NCBI RefSeq assembly: GCF_900292035.1
Contig: NZ_OMPO01000001.1
Coordinates: forward strand, 689,192 to 753,191
From: Blastococcus sp. Marseille-P5729
GTDB taxonomy: Bacteria; Actinomycetota; Actinomycetes; Mycobacteriales; Antricoccaceae
DNA: 64,000 bases
Direction of reading: 5' to 3'
Shown here: positions 16,352 through 25,314 of the stretch, piece after piece
Layout of the letters: every line of letters begins with the position of its first letter
Position numbering within the stretch: the stretch's first letter is position 1
The notes under the pieces: model-generated
What the model was told of the DNA's origin: nothing
Database searches by the model: none
The model's input: the letters and a program-made list of their open reading frames with translations, nothing else
Made by a program: the position numbers and the translations under genes

Positions 16352-17262
16352 CAGAACCCCAGTCTGGTCAGCTTCTTGGGGTCGCGCTGCCACTCGTCGA
16401 GCACACTGACGTGCAGGTGCAGGTAGATTCGCAGGCCGAGCCGCTGCTCGATCTGCTTGCGGGCGGCAGTGCCGATCCTCTTGATGCGCGATCCTTGCGG
16501 GCCGAGGATGATCGGCTTCTGGCTCTTGCGCTCGACGTAGAGGAAGGCGTGGACGTCGATCACCTCGGAGTCCTCGCGCGGCAGCATCTCCTCGACGGCG
16601 CACGCGATCGAGTGCGGCAGCTCGTCGCGGACCTCCGAGAGCGCGGCCTCCCGGATGAACTCGGCGATCAACGTCTCGGTGCTCTCGTCGGTCTTCTCGT
16701 CGTCCAGGAACAGTCGAGGCCCCTCGGGCAGCTGCTTCTCGATCAGCTCGAGCAGCAGGTCGGTCTGGGTGTGCTCGACGGCGGAGACCGGGATGATGTC
16801 GGCGAACTCGCGGCCCAGCTCGTCCTGCAGACCCTGGACCTCGAGCAGTGCCTCGACGACCCGTTTCGAGGCGGCGATGTCCGTCTTGGTGACGATGCCG
16901 ATGACCGGCGCCTTGGTGTGCTCTTGCAGCATGCGGGCGATATACCGGTCCCCCGGGCCGACCTTCTCGCCGGCGGGAAGGCAGAAGCCGATCACGTCGA
17001 CCTCCGAGAGGGTGGCGGTGACGACGTCGTTGAGCCGCTCGCCGAGCAGCGTGCGCGGCCGGTGCAGCCCGGGCGTGTCGACGATGACGACCTGCGCGTG
17101 CGGCCGGTCGACGATGCCGCGGATCGCGTGCCGGGTGGTCTGCGGCTTGTCGCTGGTGATCGCGACCTTCTCACCGACCAGAGCATTGGTGAGCGTCGAC
17201 TTCCCGGCGTTCGGTCGGCCCACGAAGCTGACGAAGCCGCTGCGGTACTCGGGCTGGGTCAT
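16351..17262 (-). CDS. era: GTPase Era
   Basis: 303 residues. Ribosome-assembly GTPase binding the 3' end of 16S rRNA and the 30S subunit. G1 is GRPNAGKSTL, G2 region QTTRHAIRG, G3 DTPGLH, G4 VTKTD and G5 SAVE. The KH RNA-binding domain is complete, with ERKSQKPIILGPQGSRIKRIGTAARKQIEQRLGLRIYLHLHV. ATG 17260-17262 overlaps the stop of the CBS protein by 4 bases. Part of the leftward ybeY-CBS-era-recO-uppS run, in which several products serve ribosome maturation or cell-wall precursor supply. Confidence 0.97.
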   Translation of the reverse strand: MTQPEYRSGFVSFVGRPNAGKSTLTNALVGEKVAITSDKPQTTRHAIRGIVDRPHAQVVIVDTPGLHRPRTLLGERLNDVVTATLSEVDVIGFCLPAGEKVGPGDRYIARMLQEHTKAPVIGIVTKTDIAASKRVVEALLEVQGLQDELGREFADIIPVSAVEHTQTDLLLELIEKQLPEGPRLFLDDEKTDESTETLIAEFIREAALSEVRDELPHSIACAVEEMLPREDSEVIDVHAFLYVERKSQKPIILGPQGSRIKRIGTAARKQIEQRLGLRIYLHLHVSVLDEWQRDPKKLTRLGF

Positions 17263-18614
17263 CGCTCGTCCTCCACTGCGCCCACGCGCTCGCTGCTGGT
17301 CGACCCGTGCGCGGCCTCCGCATGCTCCAGCATGGCAGGTGACTCCTCGCGGGTGACCAGCACCGAGGAGATCCGGTTGCGGCGCCCGACCGTCTCCTCG
17401 GCCTCAATCCGCAGGCCGGCGACGTGCACGACCGCGCCCGGGATCGGGACGACACCCAGCTGCTGGGCCATCAGGCCGCCGACGGTCTCGACGTCGTCGT
17501 TGATCTCGATATCGACGTCGAACTTCTCCGCGAGATCTTCTACCGTCACGCGTGACTGCATGCGGACGGCGCCGTCCTCGAGGTCGACGATGGGCGCCAC
17601 CTCGTGCATGTCGTACTCGTCGGCGATCTCGCCCACGATCTCCTCGAGGATGTCCTCGATGGTCACCAGGCCGGCGGTGCCGCCGTACTCGTCGATCACG
17701 ACGGCCATGTGGATGCGGTTGATCTGCATCTCGCGCAGCAGGTCGTCGACCGGCTTGGACTCCGGCACGAACGAGGCCTCACGCATCACCTCGGAGGTCC
17801 GGATCTGGCGCGCGGCGTCCGCGCCCGCACCCTGGGTACGGCGTACGAGGTCCTTCAGGTAGACCACGCCGGTGATGTCGTCGACGTTCTCGCCGATGAC
17901 CGGGATGCGGGAGAAGCCCGACCGGAGCGCGAGCGCGAGGGCTTGCCCGACCGACTTCGACCCCTCGATCCAGACGACGTCCGGCCGCGGCACCATCACC
18001 TCGCGGACGATCGTGTCGCCGAGCTCGAACACGGCGTGCACCATCTCGCGTTCCTCGTGCTCGACCACGCCGGTCTGCTCGGCGATGTCGACCAGCTCCC
18101 GCAGCTCGACCTCGGTGGCGAACGGTCCTTCGCGGAATCCCTTGCCGGGCGTGATCGCGTTGCCGATGAGGATCAGCAGGCTCGCGATGGGGCCGAGGAT
18201 GATGCCGAAGGTGCGTACCAGCGCGGCTGTGGGCAGCGCGATGGCGTAGGGGTGCTGGCGGCCGAGGGTACGCGGTCCGACTCCGATCAGCACGAAGCTG
18301 ATCAGGGTCATGCCGACCGCGGCGGCAACGACCTGGACCCAGGTCGCCTCGACGTAGTTCGTGATGACGACGGTGGCCATCACGACGGCCGTCATCTCGC
18401 AGGCGAGGCGCAACAGCAGCAGGAGGTTGGTGTGGCGTGGCAGGTCGGCGACGACGTCGCGCAGCGAACCTGCCCCGCGCTTGCCCTCCTTCTCGAGCTC
18501 GGCGACTTGGGCCTTGCTGACTCGCTGAAGCGAGGCGTCGATCGCCGCGAACAGTCCCGCCACCACCACCAGCACGAAGGCGACGACGGCGAGCGTGATG
18601 TCGGAGCTAGCCAC
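17259..18614 (-). CDS. Hemolysin-family CNNM/CBS-domain membrane protein
   Basis: 451 residues. N-terminal CNNM (DUF21) domain with about four membrane helices: [98 protein letters not shown]. Two CBS domains follow ([49 protein letters not shown] and the region with [16 protein letters not shown]), then a CorC/HlyC transporter-associated domain ([18 protein letters not shown]). Family members are linked to magnesium/cobalt handling. GTG 18612-18614 overlaps the ybeY stop by 8 bases. Ion specificity is inference. Confidence 0.92.
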   Translation of the reverse strand: MASSDITLAVVAFVLVVVAGLFAAIDASLQRVSKAQVAELEKEGKRGAGSLRDVVADLPRHTNLLLLLRLACEMTAVVMATVVITNYVEATWVQVVAAAVGMTLISFVLIGVGPRTLGRQHPYAIALPTAALVRTFGIILGPIASLLILIGNAITPGKGFREGPFATEVELRELVDIAEQTGVVEHEEREMVHAVFELGDTIVREVMVPRPDVVWIEGSKSVGQALALALRSGFSRIPVIGENVDDITGVVYLKDLVRRTQGAGADAARQIRTSEVMREASFVPESKPVDDLLREMQINRIHMAVVIDEYGGTAGLVTIEDILEEIVGEIADEYDMHEVAPIVDLEDGAVRMQSRVTVEDLAEKFDVDIEINDDVETVGGLMAQQLGVVPIPGAVVHVAGLRIEAEETVGRRNRISSVLVTREESPAMLEHAEAAHGSTSSERVGAVEDER

Positions 18615-19104
18615 GGCTGCGTTCGGTCTCCGCTCGCCACTTCTTCAGCAGCTGTGCCTGCAGCCCGAACATCTCGCGCTCCTCGGCCGGCTCCATGTGG
18701 TCGTAGCCGAGCAGGTGCAGGATCCCGTGCGTGGTGAGCATGTGCAGCTCCTCCTCGAACGAGTGGCCGGCCGCGGCGGCCTGCGAGATGGCGACCGCAG
18801 GGCACAGCACGATGTCGCCGACGATCGCGGGATTGTCGTCGTCCGGCCCGGCGGAGTCTGCGGGCGCTACTCCCGGCCGGGTGGCCGGCTCGAGCTCGTC
18901 CATGGGGAAGGCCAGCACGTCGGTCGGCCCCTCCTCCCCCATCCATCGCTCGTTGAGGGCGGCCATGTGGGGGACGTCGACGATCAGGATCGACAGCTCG
19001 GCCTGCGGGTGGATGCCCATCTCATCGAGCACGAAGCCGGCGATCGCCGAGAGCCGCACCTCTCCAACCGGGATCGCTGACTCGTTGGTGATCTCGACGC
19101 TCAT
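18607..19104 (-). CDS. ybeY: Endoribonuclease YbeY
   Basis: 165 residues. Single-strand RNase for 16S rRNA 3'-end maturation and ribosome quality control. The metal-binding motif [11 protein letters not shown] is intact at about residues 125-135, preceded by HMLTTHG, and the N-terminal [12 protein letters not shown] segment is conserved. A Pro/Asp-rich insertion ([19 protein letters not shown]) lengthens the loop before [14 protein letters not shown] 19102-19104 overlaps the phoH stop by 4 bases. The phoH-ybeY-CBS-era order is widely conserved and links PhoH and YbeY functionally. Confidence 0.95.
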   Translation of the reverse strand: MSVEITNESAIPVGEVRLSAIAGFVLDEMGIHPQAELSILIVDVPHMAALNERWMGEEGPTDVLAFPMDELEPATRPGVAPADSAGPDDDNPAIVGDIVLCPAVAISQAAAAGHSFEEELHMLTTHGILHLLGYDHMEPAEEREMFGLQAQLLKKWRAETERSRG

Positions 19105-21194
19105 GCCTGGCGCCTCGAGCGATCATCACGCTGTCGGGCGGCGGCATCGAAGCGGGCGTAGGCATCGACGATCTCGCCCACGAGCCGGTGACGGACGACG
19201 TCCTGACTGCTCAGCTCGCAGAAGCTGATGTCCTCGACGCCGTCGAGGATGCTGCGCACCACCCGCAGGCCGGACTGCTGACCACCTGGCAGATCGACCT
19301 GCGTCGTGTCGCCGGTGACGACGATCTTCGCGCCGAAACCGAGGCGGGTCAGGAACATCTTCATCTGCTCGGCGGTGGTGTTCTGCGCTTCATCGAGAAT
19401 GATGAATGCATCATTAAGAGGGTTGTGCGTCACGAGGAAATCGTCCGTGACGTAGAGGCTGTCCTCCGCGGCGACCTGGATGCAGACGCAGGTGCGCCGG
19501 CCGGCGGGCTCGATCGACTCGATGTGTCGCATTGGGCGTCCGCCGCCGGCCAACGCGTACTTCTCGGCCTTGCGACGAAGGCGGAAGGGCGCGATGCCCG
19601 CCGGCAACCGGATATCGAGCACATATGAGTCGTTGCGATAGTCAACGGGCCGCCCGTTAGCCAGACCTGGCTGGCGACCTTCGGCCTTGCGGGTGCGCCA
19701 GTACGCCACGCCGCCGAGTGAGCGCACGAGGAAGAGCATGTCGTCTCGCAACCGCTGCGATGTCGTCGTCCACTGAACGCGCGTAGTCCTGCCGGCCTGC
19801 ACGACCGGTCCGCCGTCGCTGTCCAGCAGCCCCTGCAGCATGGCGAGCCGGACGTCGAGCGAGTTGAACAGGTAGAGCGTCGGTACGAACTTGGTGCTCG
19901 ACCGAGTGCCCGCCAAGCCCAGATCACGCAACAACTCGGTCACCGGGTTGGCAACGAGCAGCCCCCCGCGACCGCCGGACGGGTGCCGCATCACGTAGTC
20001 ATAGGCGGACTTACGGTGCAGCACGACGTCGCCCAGATCCGCGGCGACTGCCTTCTGGACCGCTTCGGCCAGCTCGGGGTCTGCTGTTGTGAAGCTCGGC
20101 GTCGTCGAGGTCGTCAGGCACCCGTCGCCTAGGAGCAGGCCCATGGCATACGCGTCGAGGGGAACCTCCCGTGGAAGCATCTGCACTGGCTCGGCGACGG
20201 GTAGCTCGTAGCGACGTATGTAGCCACGCCGCAGCCGACCGATCATGTCCTGCGTCTCGAGAGTCCGCCACCTGCCGCGCCGCCGGTCTTCCGGCGTGCG
20301 TACGTTCCACAAGTGCTCGCCGCAGCAAAGTGTGCTCGACCCGTCCTGGGCAGTCACGCGGTAGACCTGCTTCTCGCCCTGCGGGTATACACCCAGGACG
20401 GGCGTGGGCCGGCCGTTCGACCCGATCACGAGGTCGCCGACACGCAGGCTTCCGATCGTCCGGAATCCGCGGGGGGTGAGAACCATGCTGTCGACCGGTT
20501 GCGCCCGGCCACGCATGTACGCCAGCGGCGCGACCTCGATGGTCCCGGCCTCCATCAGCCGCGGGATCGCCTCGGGGTCCATCATGTCGTGCAGGGCGTC
20601 GTAAAGCGGGCGCAGGTAGGGATCGATCTTCTCCGACAGCGACCCCGGAAGGAAGCCCAGCCGCTCGCCGGCCTCGACGGCCGGACGGGTGAGGATGATC
20701 CGGCTGACCTGCTTGGTCTGTAGCGCCTGGACCGCCTTCGCCATGGCGAGGTAGGTCTTGCCGGTACCGGCCGGGCCGATGCCGAAGACGATCGTGTGCT
20801 CGTCGATCGCGTCGACGTACTGCTTCTGACCGACCGTCTTGGGCCGGATGGAACGGCCCCGACGACTGAGAATGTTCATGCTCAGCACGTCGGCCGGCCG
20901 TTGGCGGGAGTCCTGACGCATCATGCCGATGCTGCGGCGTACGACGTCCGCAGACAGCTCGTGCCCGGCGTCCAGGAGCGCGATCAGCTCGTCGATGACA
21001 CGTTGCGCGAAGGCCACCTCGCCCGGTGGGCCGGTGATGGTGATGCTGGTGCCGCGGACGTCGATCTGCGCCGTGACCGACGACTCGACGAGGCGGAGGT
21101 ATTCGTCGCGCACCCCCAGCAGCGCCACCATGGAGGTTCCTGCCGGGAGGTCGAAGGTGGTCGTGACGGTCGCGGGTTCGTGGGTGCTCGACAC
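19101..21194 (-). CDS. phoH: PhoH-family ATPase interrupted by an intein
   Basis: 697 residues as translated; 336 after removal of a 361-residue intein. The host protein is a PhoH/YbeZ ATPase with Walker [38 protein letters not shown], then YMRGR, where the intein starts, and [15 protein letters not shown] (Walker B), where it resumes, then [12 protein letters not shown]. PhoH is an RNA-associated ATPase functionally tied to YbeY, its downstream neighbour (4-base overlap). Start GTG 21192-21194 matches the family N-terminus ([18 protein letters not shown]); it lacks a clear Shine-Dalgarno, so a leaderless transcript is possible. The conserved Thr of RGRT-LNDAF is replaced: the residue after the intein is Pro (codon CCT). 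If the intein cannot splice, the ATPase is split just before its Walker B. Confidence 0.93.
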   Translation of the reverse strand: MSSTHEPATVTTTFDLPAGTSMVALLGVRDEYLRLVESSVTAQIDVRGTSITITGPPGEVAFAQRVIDELIALLDAGHELSADVVRRSIGMMRQDSRQRPADVLSMNILSRRGRSIRPKTVGQKQYVDAIDEHTIVFGIGPAGTGKTYLAMAKAVQALQTKQVSRIILTRPAVEAGERLGFLPGSLSEKIDPYLRPLYDALHDMMDPEAIPRLMEAGTIEVAPLAYMRGRAQPVDSMVLTPRGFRTIGSLRVGDLVIGSNGRPTPVLGVYPQGEKQVYRVTAQDGSSTLCCGEHLWNVRTPEDRRRGRWRTLETQDMIGRLRRGYIRRYELPVAEPVQMLPREVPLDAYAMGLLLGDGCLTTSTTPSFTTADPELAEAVQKAVAADLGDVVLHRKSAYDYVMRHPSGGRGGLLVANPVTELLRDLGLAGTRSSTKFVPTLYLFNSLDVRLAMLQGLLDSDGGPVVQAGRTTRVQWTTTSQRLRDDMLFLVRSLGGVAYWRTRKAEGRQPGLANGRPVDYRNDSYVLDIRLPAGIAPFRLRRKAEKYALAGGGRPMRHIESIEPAGRRTCVCIQVAAEDSLYVTDDFLVTHNPLNDAFIILDEAQNTTAEQMKMFLTRLGFGAKIVVTGDTTQVDLPGGQQSGLRVVRSILDGVEDISFCELSSQDVVRHRLVGEIVDAYARFDAAARQRDDRSRRQA
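19422..20504 (-). other. Class 3-type intein with LAGLIDADG endonuclease
   Basis: 361 residues, beginning [14 protein letters not shown] (no N-terminal Cys or Ser) and ending DDFLVTHN. Block A is [20 protein letters not shown]. Block B has CCGEHLW, with His at intein residue 64 and Trp at 66. Block F is TCVCIQV with Cys at 341. Block G is VTHN, with Thr 359, His 360 and Asn 361. The Trp/Cys/Thr triad at these positions defines class 3 inteins, where the block F Cys starts splicing. A LAGLIDADG homing endonuclease is present: AMGLLLGDG (about 120-128) and LQGLLDSDG (about 223-231), both with the metal-binding Asp. The +1 residue is Pro, not Ser, Thr or Cys. Confidence 0.88.
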
Positions 21195-21318
21195 TAGGGG
21201 GCGGGCCTGGCCTTTCTGCGAAGCGGGACGTGGGTGCGGCGTCGTAGGGACGAGTCTAGTGAGCCCCGCGGACAAGCACCACGCGAAATCCCCGCCGCAC
21301 GGTGGCGATGGCTCCTGC

Positions 21319-21825
21319 TCAGCCCGCGAGCATGCCCTTGACGTAGGCCGCCTGACCGGCGTGCTGCGCCGCATCGTCGACGATGCTGACCAGACGCACG
21401 CCGCGGGTCACTGGTGGGTCCCACTGCCTGTCGATGACGTCATCGAGGGAACCGGGATCGACCGCGTGAAGGTAGCGGACGGTCGCCTCGACCGCAGCAT
21501 CGAGATAGCCGGTCAGCAGCCCGAGGTCCTCCACAGCGACCTGGCTGGCCTCGGCGGTCGAATGCCCGTACCCCATCGAGTCCCGAGGCAGATCCAGACC
21601 GAACCGATCGGCCCATCCTTCGCGCAGCCACACCTGCTCGTCGCCGGACAACGCCGCGATCTGGGCATCCTGCTGGCGGGCGATGTGCCAGACCAGCCAC
21701 GCGATGGAGTTGTGGTCGCCTCCCGGGCGCCAGTTCGCCTGCTCGGCGCGGAGCCCGTCGAGCACCTCGCCGCACACCTGATGGCTGCGGGTGATCCCGT
21801 CGATGAGGATGTCCTTCGAGTCCAT
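21319..21825 (-). CDS. DinB-family protein (mycothiol-transferase-like)
   Basis: 168 residues. A DinB four-helix bundle of the DUF664/DinB_2 type: LIDGITRSHQVCGEVLDGL, WRPGGDHNSIAWLVWHIARQQDAQI (metal His) and the C-terminal LVSIVDDAAQHAGQAAYVKGML (second metal His). Actinobacterial relatives bind a divalent metal and some act as mycothiol-dependent S-transferases or maleylpyruvate isomerase-like enzymes; the thiol here is not determinable. ATG 21823-21825. It stands alone between phoH and rsmE, 48 bases from the rsmE stop, and is probably transcribed with the leftward run. Confidence 0.85.
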   Translation of the reverse strand: MDSKDILIDGITRSHQVCGEVLDGLRAEQANWRPGGDHNSIAWLVWHIARQQDAQIAALSGDEQVWLREGWADRFGLDLPRDSMGYGHSTAEASQVAVEDLGLLTGYLDAAVEATVRYLHAVDPGSLDDVIDRQWDPPVTRGVRLVSIVDDAAQHAGQAAYVKGMLAG

Positions 21826-21873
21826 GACTCGACGCTACCCGCGTTCGCGTCGCCGCGGCCGGTCACGACCGCC

Positions 21874-22617
21874 TCAGGCCCAGCGTCCGGTGCGGGAGGC
21901 GACCCAGGACAGCGCGACCACCCCTGCGGTGGAGGTGCGCAGCACCTCTGGTCCCAGCCGTACCGGGTGGGCGCCCGCGTCATGGAGCAGCTCGACCTCG
22001 CCGGCGGTGATGCCACCCTCGGGACCGACGATCAGCACGATCTCGGCAGCGCCGTCCAGCCGGATGCTCTCTATCGGGTCGGACGTCGATTCGTGCAGCA
22101 CGAGCGCGGTGCTCCCGGCGATGCGTTCAGCGAGCTGCGCAGTGCTGACGGCCTCGGCTATTCGCGGGACACGGACCCGACGGCTCTGCTTGGCCGCCTC
22201 ACGGGCGGTCGCCTGCCACTTCGCGCGTCCCTTCTCGGCCTTCTGCTGGTCCGGCCACCGCGCGACGCAGGTGGCGGCCTGCCACGGGATGATCTCGTCG
22301 ACGCCGCCCTCGGTCATCAGCTCGACGGCCAGGCCGGCCCGGTCGCCCTTCGGCAGGGCCTGCGCCACGGCCAGCCGCGGGCGGGGTTCCGGTACCGCCC
22401 CCCGCTGGACGACGCGTGCCCGCACTGAGCGCCCGGCGACCTCGACGATCTCGCAGTCGGCGTACTCCCCATGCATATCGGCGATGCGGATTCCCTCGCC
22501 CACCCGCATGCGACGAGCTCGGGCGGCGTGGGCGCCCTCGTCACCATCCAGCTCGATAATCGAGCCCTCGGCCGCGGGCGAGCCGAAGAAGACCGGCAGA
22601 TAGGCCGACGAGCGCAC
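21874..22617 (-). CDS. rsmE: 16S rRNA (uracil1498-N3)-methyltransferase
   Basis: 247 residues. Methylates U1498 in the 30S decoding region with SAM. The N-terminal PUA-like domain contains GDEGAHAARARRMRVGEGI; the C-terminal SPOUT knot shows LAQALPKGDRAGLAVELMTEGGVDEI, KWQATAREAAKQSRR and the SAM loops IVLIVGPEGGITAGEVELL and RLGPEVLRTSTAGVVALSWV. All are diagnostic. GTG 22615-22617 lies 2 bases beyond the dnaJ stop. Coupling dnaJ-rsmE is common in actinobacteria. Length normal. Confidence 0.95.
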   Translation of the reverse strand: MRSSAYLPVFFGSPAAEGSIIELDGDEGAHAARARRMRVGEGIRIADMHGEYADCEIVEVAGRSVRARVVQRGAVPEPRPRLAVAQALPKGDRAGLAVELMTEGGVDEIIPWQAATCVARWPDQQKAEKGRAKWQATAREAAKQSRRVRVPRIAEAVSTAQLAERIAGSTALVLHESTSDPIESIRLDGAAEIVLIVGPEGGITAGEVELLHDAGAHPVRLGPEVLRTSTAGVVALSWVASRTGRWA

Positions 22618-22619
22618 GC

Positions 22620-23762
22620 TCAGCGCCCGTGGAAGGCGTCGCGCATCCGGCTGAACAGCCCGCCGGCAGGGTTGGCCTTGGTCGAGGCCTCGCCCTCCTC
22701 GCCACGAACCTTGGCCAGCTCGGTCAGCAGCCGGGTCTGCTCGGCGTCCAGCTTCGTGGGGGTGCGGACCTCGAGGTGCACGATCAGGTCGCCGCGGGCG
22801 CTCGACCGCAGCCGCGGGACTCCCTTCTCACGCACCGTGATCCGCTCACCGGGCTGGGTGCCGGCCTTGATCTCCAGGTCCTCGACCGAGCCGTCGAGAT
22901 TGGTCAGCTCCAGCGACGTGCCCAGCGCGGCCGAGGTCATCGGCAGCGAGACGCGGCAGTGCAGGTCGTCGCCGTCCCGGGTGAAGATGTCGTGCGGCGC
23001 CTCGCGCACCTCGATGTAGAGGTCGCCGGCGGGGCCGCCACCGGGACCGACCTCGCCCTGGCTCGCCAGCCGGATCCGCATGCCGTTCTCGACACCGGCG
23101 GGAATCTTCGCGGCGACGCTGCGCCGGGCGCGAACCCGGCCGTCACCGCCGCACTTCGGGCACGGCGACGGGATGATCGTGCCCGTTCCTCGGCACGCGT
23201 GGCACTCACGCGAGACCATCATCTGGCCCAGAAGGGTGCGCTGGACGGCCTGGATCTCGCCGCGTCCGCCGCAGGTGCCGCATTCGGCGAGCGACGTCCC
23301 TGGGCTGGTGCCCTGGCCGGTGCAGCCGTCACAGACGATCGCCGTCTCGACAGCGAACTCCTTCTGGATGCCGAACGCCGTCTCCTCGAGCGTGAGCTCG
23401 ACCGGGAGCAGCGCGTCGGCCCCGGGCCGCACCCGGCTCTTGCGCTGTCGCGCTGCCCCGCCGCCACCGAAGAAGGCATCCATGATGTCGCTGAACCCGC
23501 CGAAGCCCGCGCCCGGGAACCCGCCGCCCATGCCACCGGAACCCTGGTCGTAGGGATCACCCCCGAGATCGACGATGCGCCGCTTCTCCGGGTCGGTCAG
23601 CACCTCGTAGGCACGCGAAACTTCCCGAAAGCGCTCCTGCGCCTCCGGCGAGGGGTTGACGTCGGGGTGGTAGTCGCGGGCCAGCTTGCGGTAGGCACGC
23701 TTGATGTCCGCGGCCGAGGCGTTCTTGTCGACGCCCAGCAAGGCGAAGTAGTCCGTTGCCAC
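22620..23762 (-). CDS. dnaJ: Chaperone protein DnaJ (DnaJ2)
   Basis: 380 residues. Co-chaperone stimulating DnaK. J domain with DYHPDVN (HPD motif near residue 30-36), Gly/Phe-rich linker (GGMGGGFPGAGFGGF), four zinc-binding CxxCxGxG repeats (CDGCTGQG, CGTCGGRG, CHACRGTG, CPKCGGDG), then the substrate-binding C-terminal domains. GTG 23760-23762. Located just after hrcA, 38 bases away, so it shares the CIRCE-controlled transcript; there is no grpE or dnaK here, which fits the DnaJ2 copy of actinobacteria. Heat-inducible control by HrcA follows from the operator upstream. Confidence 0.96.
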   Translation of the reverse strand: MATDYFALLGVDKNASAADIKRAYRKLARDYHPDVNPSPEAQERFREVSRAYEVLTDPEKRRIVDLGGDPYDQGSGGMGGGFPGAGFGGFSDIMDAFFGGGGAARQRKSRVRPGADALLPVELTLEETAFGIQKEFAVETAIVCDGCTGQGTSPGTSLAECGTCGGRGEIQAVQRTLLGQMMVSRECHACRGTGTIIPSPCPKCGGDGRVRARRSVAAKIPAGVENGMRIRLASQGEVGPGGGPAGDLYIEVREAPHDIFTRDGDDLHCRVSLPMTSAALGTSLELTNLDGSVEDLEIKAGTQPGERITVREKGVPRLRSSARGDLIVHLEVRTPTKLDAEQTRLLTELAKVRGEEGEASTKANPAGGLFSRMRDAFHGR

Positions 23763-23800
23763 TGTGCTCCAGTCGTGGTCGAGGTAGGGGGTGGCGGCGC

Positions 23801-24823
23801 TCAGCCGCTGTTGATCAGCCGGCTGACGTACCGGGCGACGGTCATCACGGCGCCGATGTTGCCGGCGTAGTCCATGCGGGTCGGCCCGACGACGCCGAGA
23901 CCGCCGAGCAGGTTGCCGTCCTCGCCATAGGCCGCGGTGACGACGGATGTCGACTGCAACCCGGGCGTGGGGTTCTCGGCGCCGATCGACACGTGCACGC
24001 CGGCGGTGGCGTTCGACTCGTCGATGAGCTTCAGCAGGACGACGTGCTCCTCCAGGGCCTCGAGGACCTCGCCGAGGCTGGAGTGGAAGTCGGCGGAGTG
24101 CCTGGTCAGGTTGGCCGCGCCGCCGACCAGGATCCGCGAGTCGGCCGGTTCGACGAGCGCGTCGATCAGCAGCGTGCAGATGATGGCCATGGCCGGCCGC
24201 AGCGACGTGCGGACCTCCTCCGGCAACGTCTCGACGAGCTCGACCGACGCCGAGAGCGGTTTGCCGACCAATGATCGGTTGACCTCGGTGCGCAGCTCGG
24301 CGACGTCGTCGGCCGCCAACTCGTCGGGGAGGTCGGCAACCCGCTGCTCGACGCGCCCGGCGTCGGTGATGACGACGACCATGATGCGCGTGGCGCCCAC
24401 CGGCACGATCTCGATGTGGCGTACGCCGGAGCGCGACAGGCTCGGGTAGCTGATGACGGCGGCCTGGCGGGTCAGTTGGGACAGCAGCCGCACGCTGCGC
24501 CGCAGCACGTCGTCCAGATCGACCGCGCCCGCGATGAACCGCTCGATCGCTCGGCGTTCGGCCGACGACATCGGACGCAGCTCGTCGAGCCGGTCGACGA
24601 ACAGCCGGTATCCCTTGTCGGTCGGGATGCGCCCGGCACTGGTGTGCGGGTGTGTGATGTAGCCCTCTTCCTCGAGAGCCGCCATGTCGTTACGGACGGT
24701 CGCAGCCGAGACGCCCAGGCCGTGTCGCTCGACGATCGCCTTGCTGCCTACCGGCTCGTTCGTCGAGACGAAGTCCTCCACGACGGCGCGCAGCACCGCA
24801 AGCCGTCGCTGGTCCGCGGACAT
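23801..24823 (-). CDS. hrcA: Heat-inducible transcription repressor HrcA
   Basis: 340 residues. Winged-helix repressor of CIRCE operators. N-terminal HTH: RRLAVLRAVVEDFVSTNEPVGSKAIVERHGLGVSAATVRNDMAALEEEGYITHPHTSAGRIPTDKGYRLFVD, the family signature. The C-terminal dimer/regulatory domain runs to YVSRLINSG. ATG 24821-24823 is chosen because AGGAGGAGG lies 6 bases upstream. A perfect CIRCE dyad stands 26 bases before the start, so the gene represses itself and dnaJ. Length typical (about 340). Confidence 0.97.
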   Translation of the reverse strand: MSADQRRLAVLRAVVEDFVSTNEPVGSKAIVERHGLGVSAATVRNDMAALEEEGYITHPHTSAGRIPTDKGYRLFVDRLDELRPMSSAERRAIERFIAGAVDLDDVLRRSVRLLSQLTRQAAVISYPSLSRSGVRHIEIVPVGATRIMVVVITDAGRVEQRVADLPDELAADDVAELRTEVNRSLVGKPLSASVELVETLPEEVRTSLRPAMAIICTLLIDALVEPADSRILVGGAANLTRHSADFHSSLGEVLEALEEHVVLLKLIDESNATAGVHVSIGAENPTPGLQSTSVVTAAYGEDGNLLGGLGVVGPTRMDYAGNIGAVMTVARYVSRLINSG

Positions 24824-24849
24824 CGGGCACCTCCTCCTGCTCGTGGTCG

Positions 24850-24876
24850 CTGGCACTCCGACCGGCAGAGTGCCAG
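24850..24876. promoter_or_regulatory. CIRCE operator (HrcA binding site)
   Basis: CTGGCACTC (24850-24858), a 9-base spacer and GAGTGCCAG (24868-24876): a perfect 9/9 dyad with the spacing of CIRCE (consensus TTAGCACTC-N9-GAGTGCTAA, differing only at the outer T/A positions). It lies just upstream of hrcA and controls hrcA-dnaJ. The divergent gene at 24976 begins 100 bases away and could also be affected. Confidence 0.93.
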
Positions 24877-24975
24877 TAGCCCAGTTTACGTGTGGCGCGG
24901 TGCCCGCGTCGGGCCCCTCGACCGAAGCGATCTAGACTCCGGTGCAGGTGAGAGCGAGGCGGACGGCGAAGCGAC

Positions 24976-25314
24976 GTGATCTTCAAAGCGGTGGGCGACG
25001 GCAAGCCCTACCCGGAGCACGGCCTGACCTACCGCGACTGGGCGCAGATCCCGCCGCGCCAGATCCGGCTCGACGAGCTCATCACCATCAAGCGCGAGCT
25101 CGCCCTCGATGCCCTGCTGGCCGAGGAGAGCACCTTCTACGGCGACCTCTTCCCCCACGTCGTCCGCTGGCGCGGAGACCTCTACCTCGAGGACGGCCTG
25201 CACCGAGCCCTGCGGGCGGCGCTACATCAGCGCTCCACCGTGCACGGCCGCGTGCTCGACCTCGACGACTCCCATACCCGCACCGATCGCGAAGGTGAGA
25301 AAAGCACCCCATGA
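24976..25314 (+). CDS. Conserved actinobacterial protein (Rv2375-like)
   Basis: 112 residues. The strongly conserved opening IFKAVGDGKPYPEHGLTYRDWAQIPPRQIRLDELITIKRELALDALLAEESTFYGDLFPHVVRWRGDLYLEDGLHRALRAALHQRSTVHGRVLDLDD is shared across actinobacteria, next to hrcA as in M. tuberculosis. The HRALRAALHQR helix and the fold resemble ParB/Srx-type domains; automated annotation often calls it a VapB-like antitoxin, but no toxin gene is adjacent. GTG 24976-24978; the stop overlaps the start of the next gene (ATGA), so both share a transcript. The function is unknown. Confidence 0.75.
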   Translation: MIFKAVGDGKPYPEHGLTYRDWAQIPPRQIRLDELITIKRELALDALLAEESTFYGDLFPHVVRWRGDLYLEDGLHRALRAALHQRSTVHGRVLDLDDSHTRTDREGEKSTP

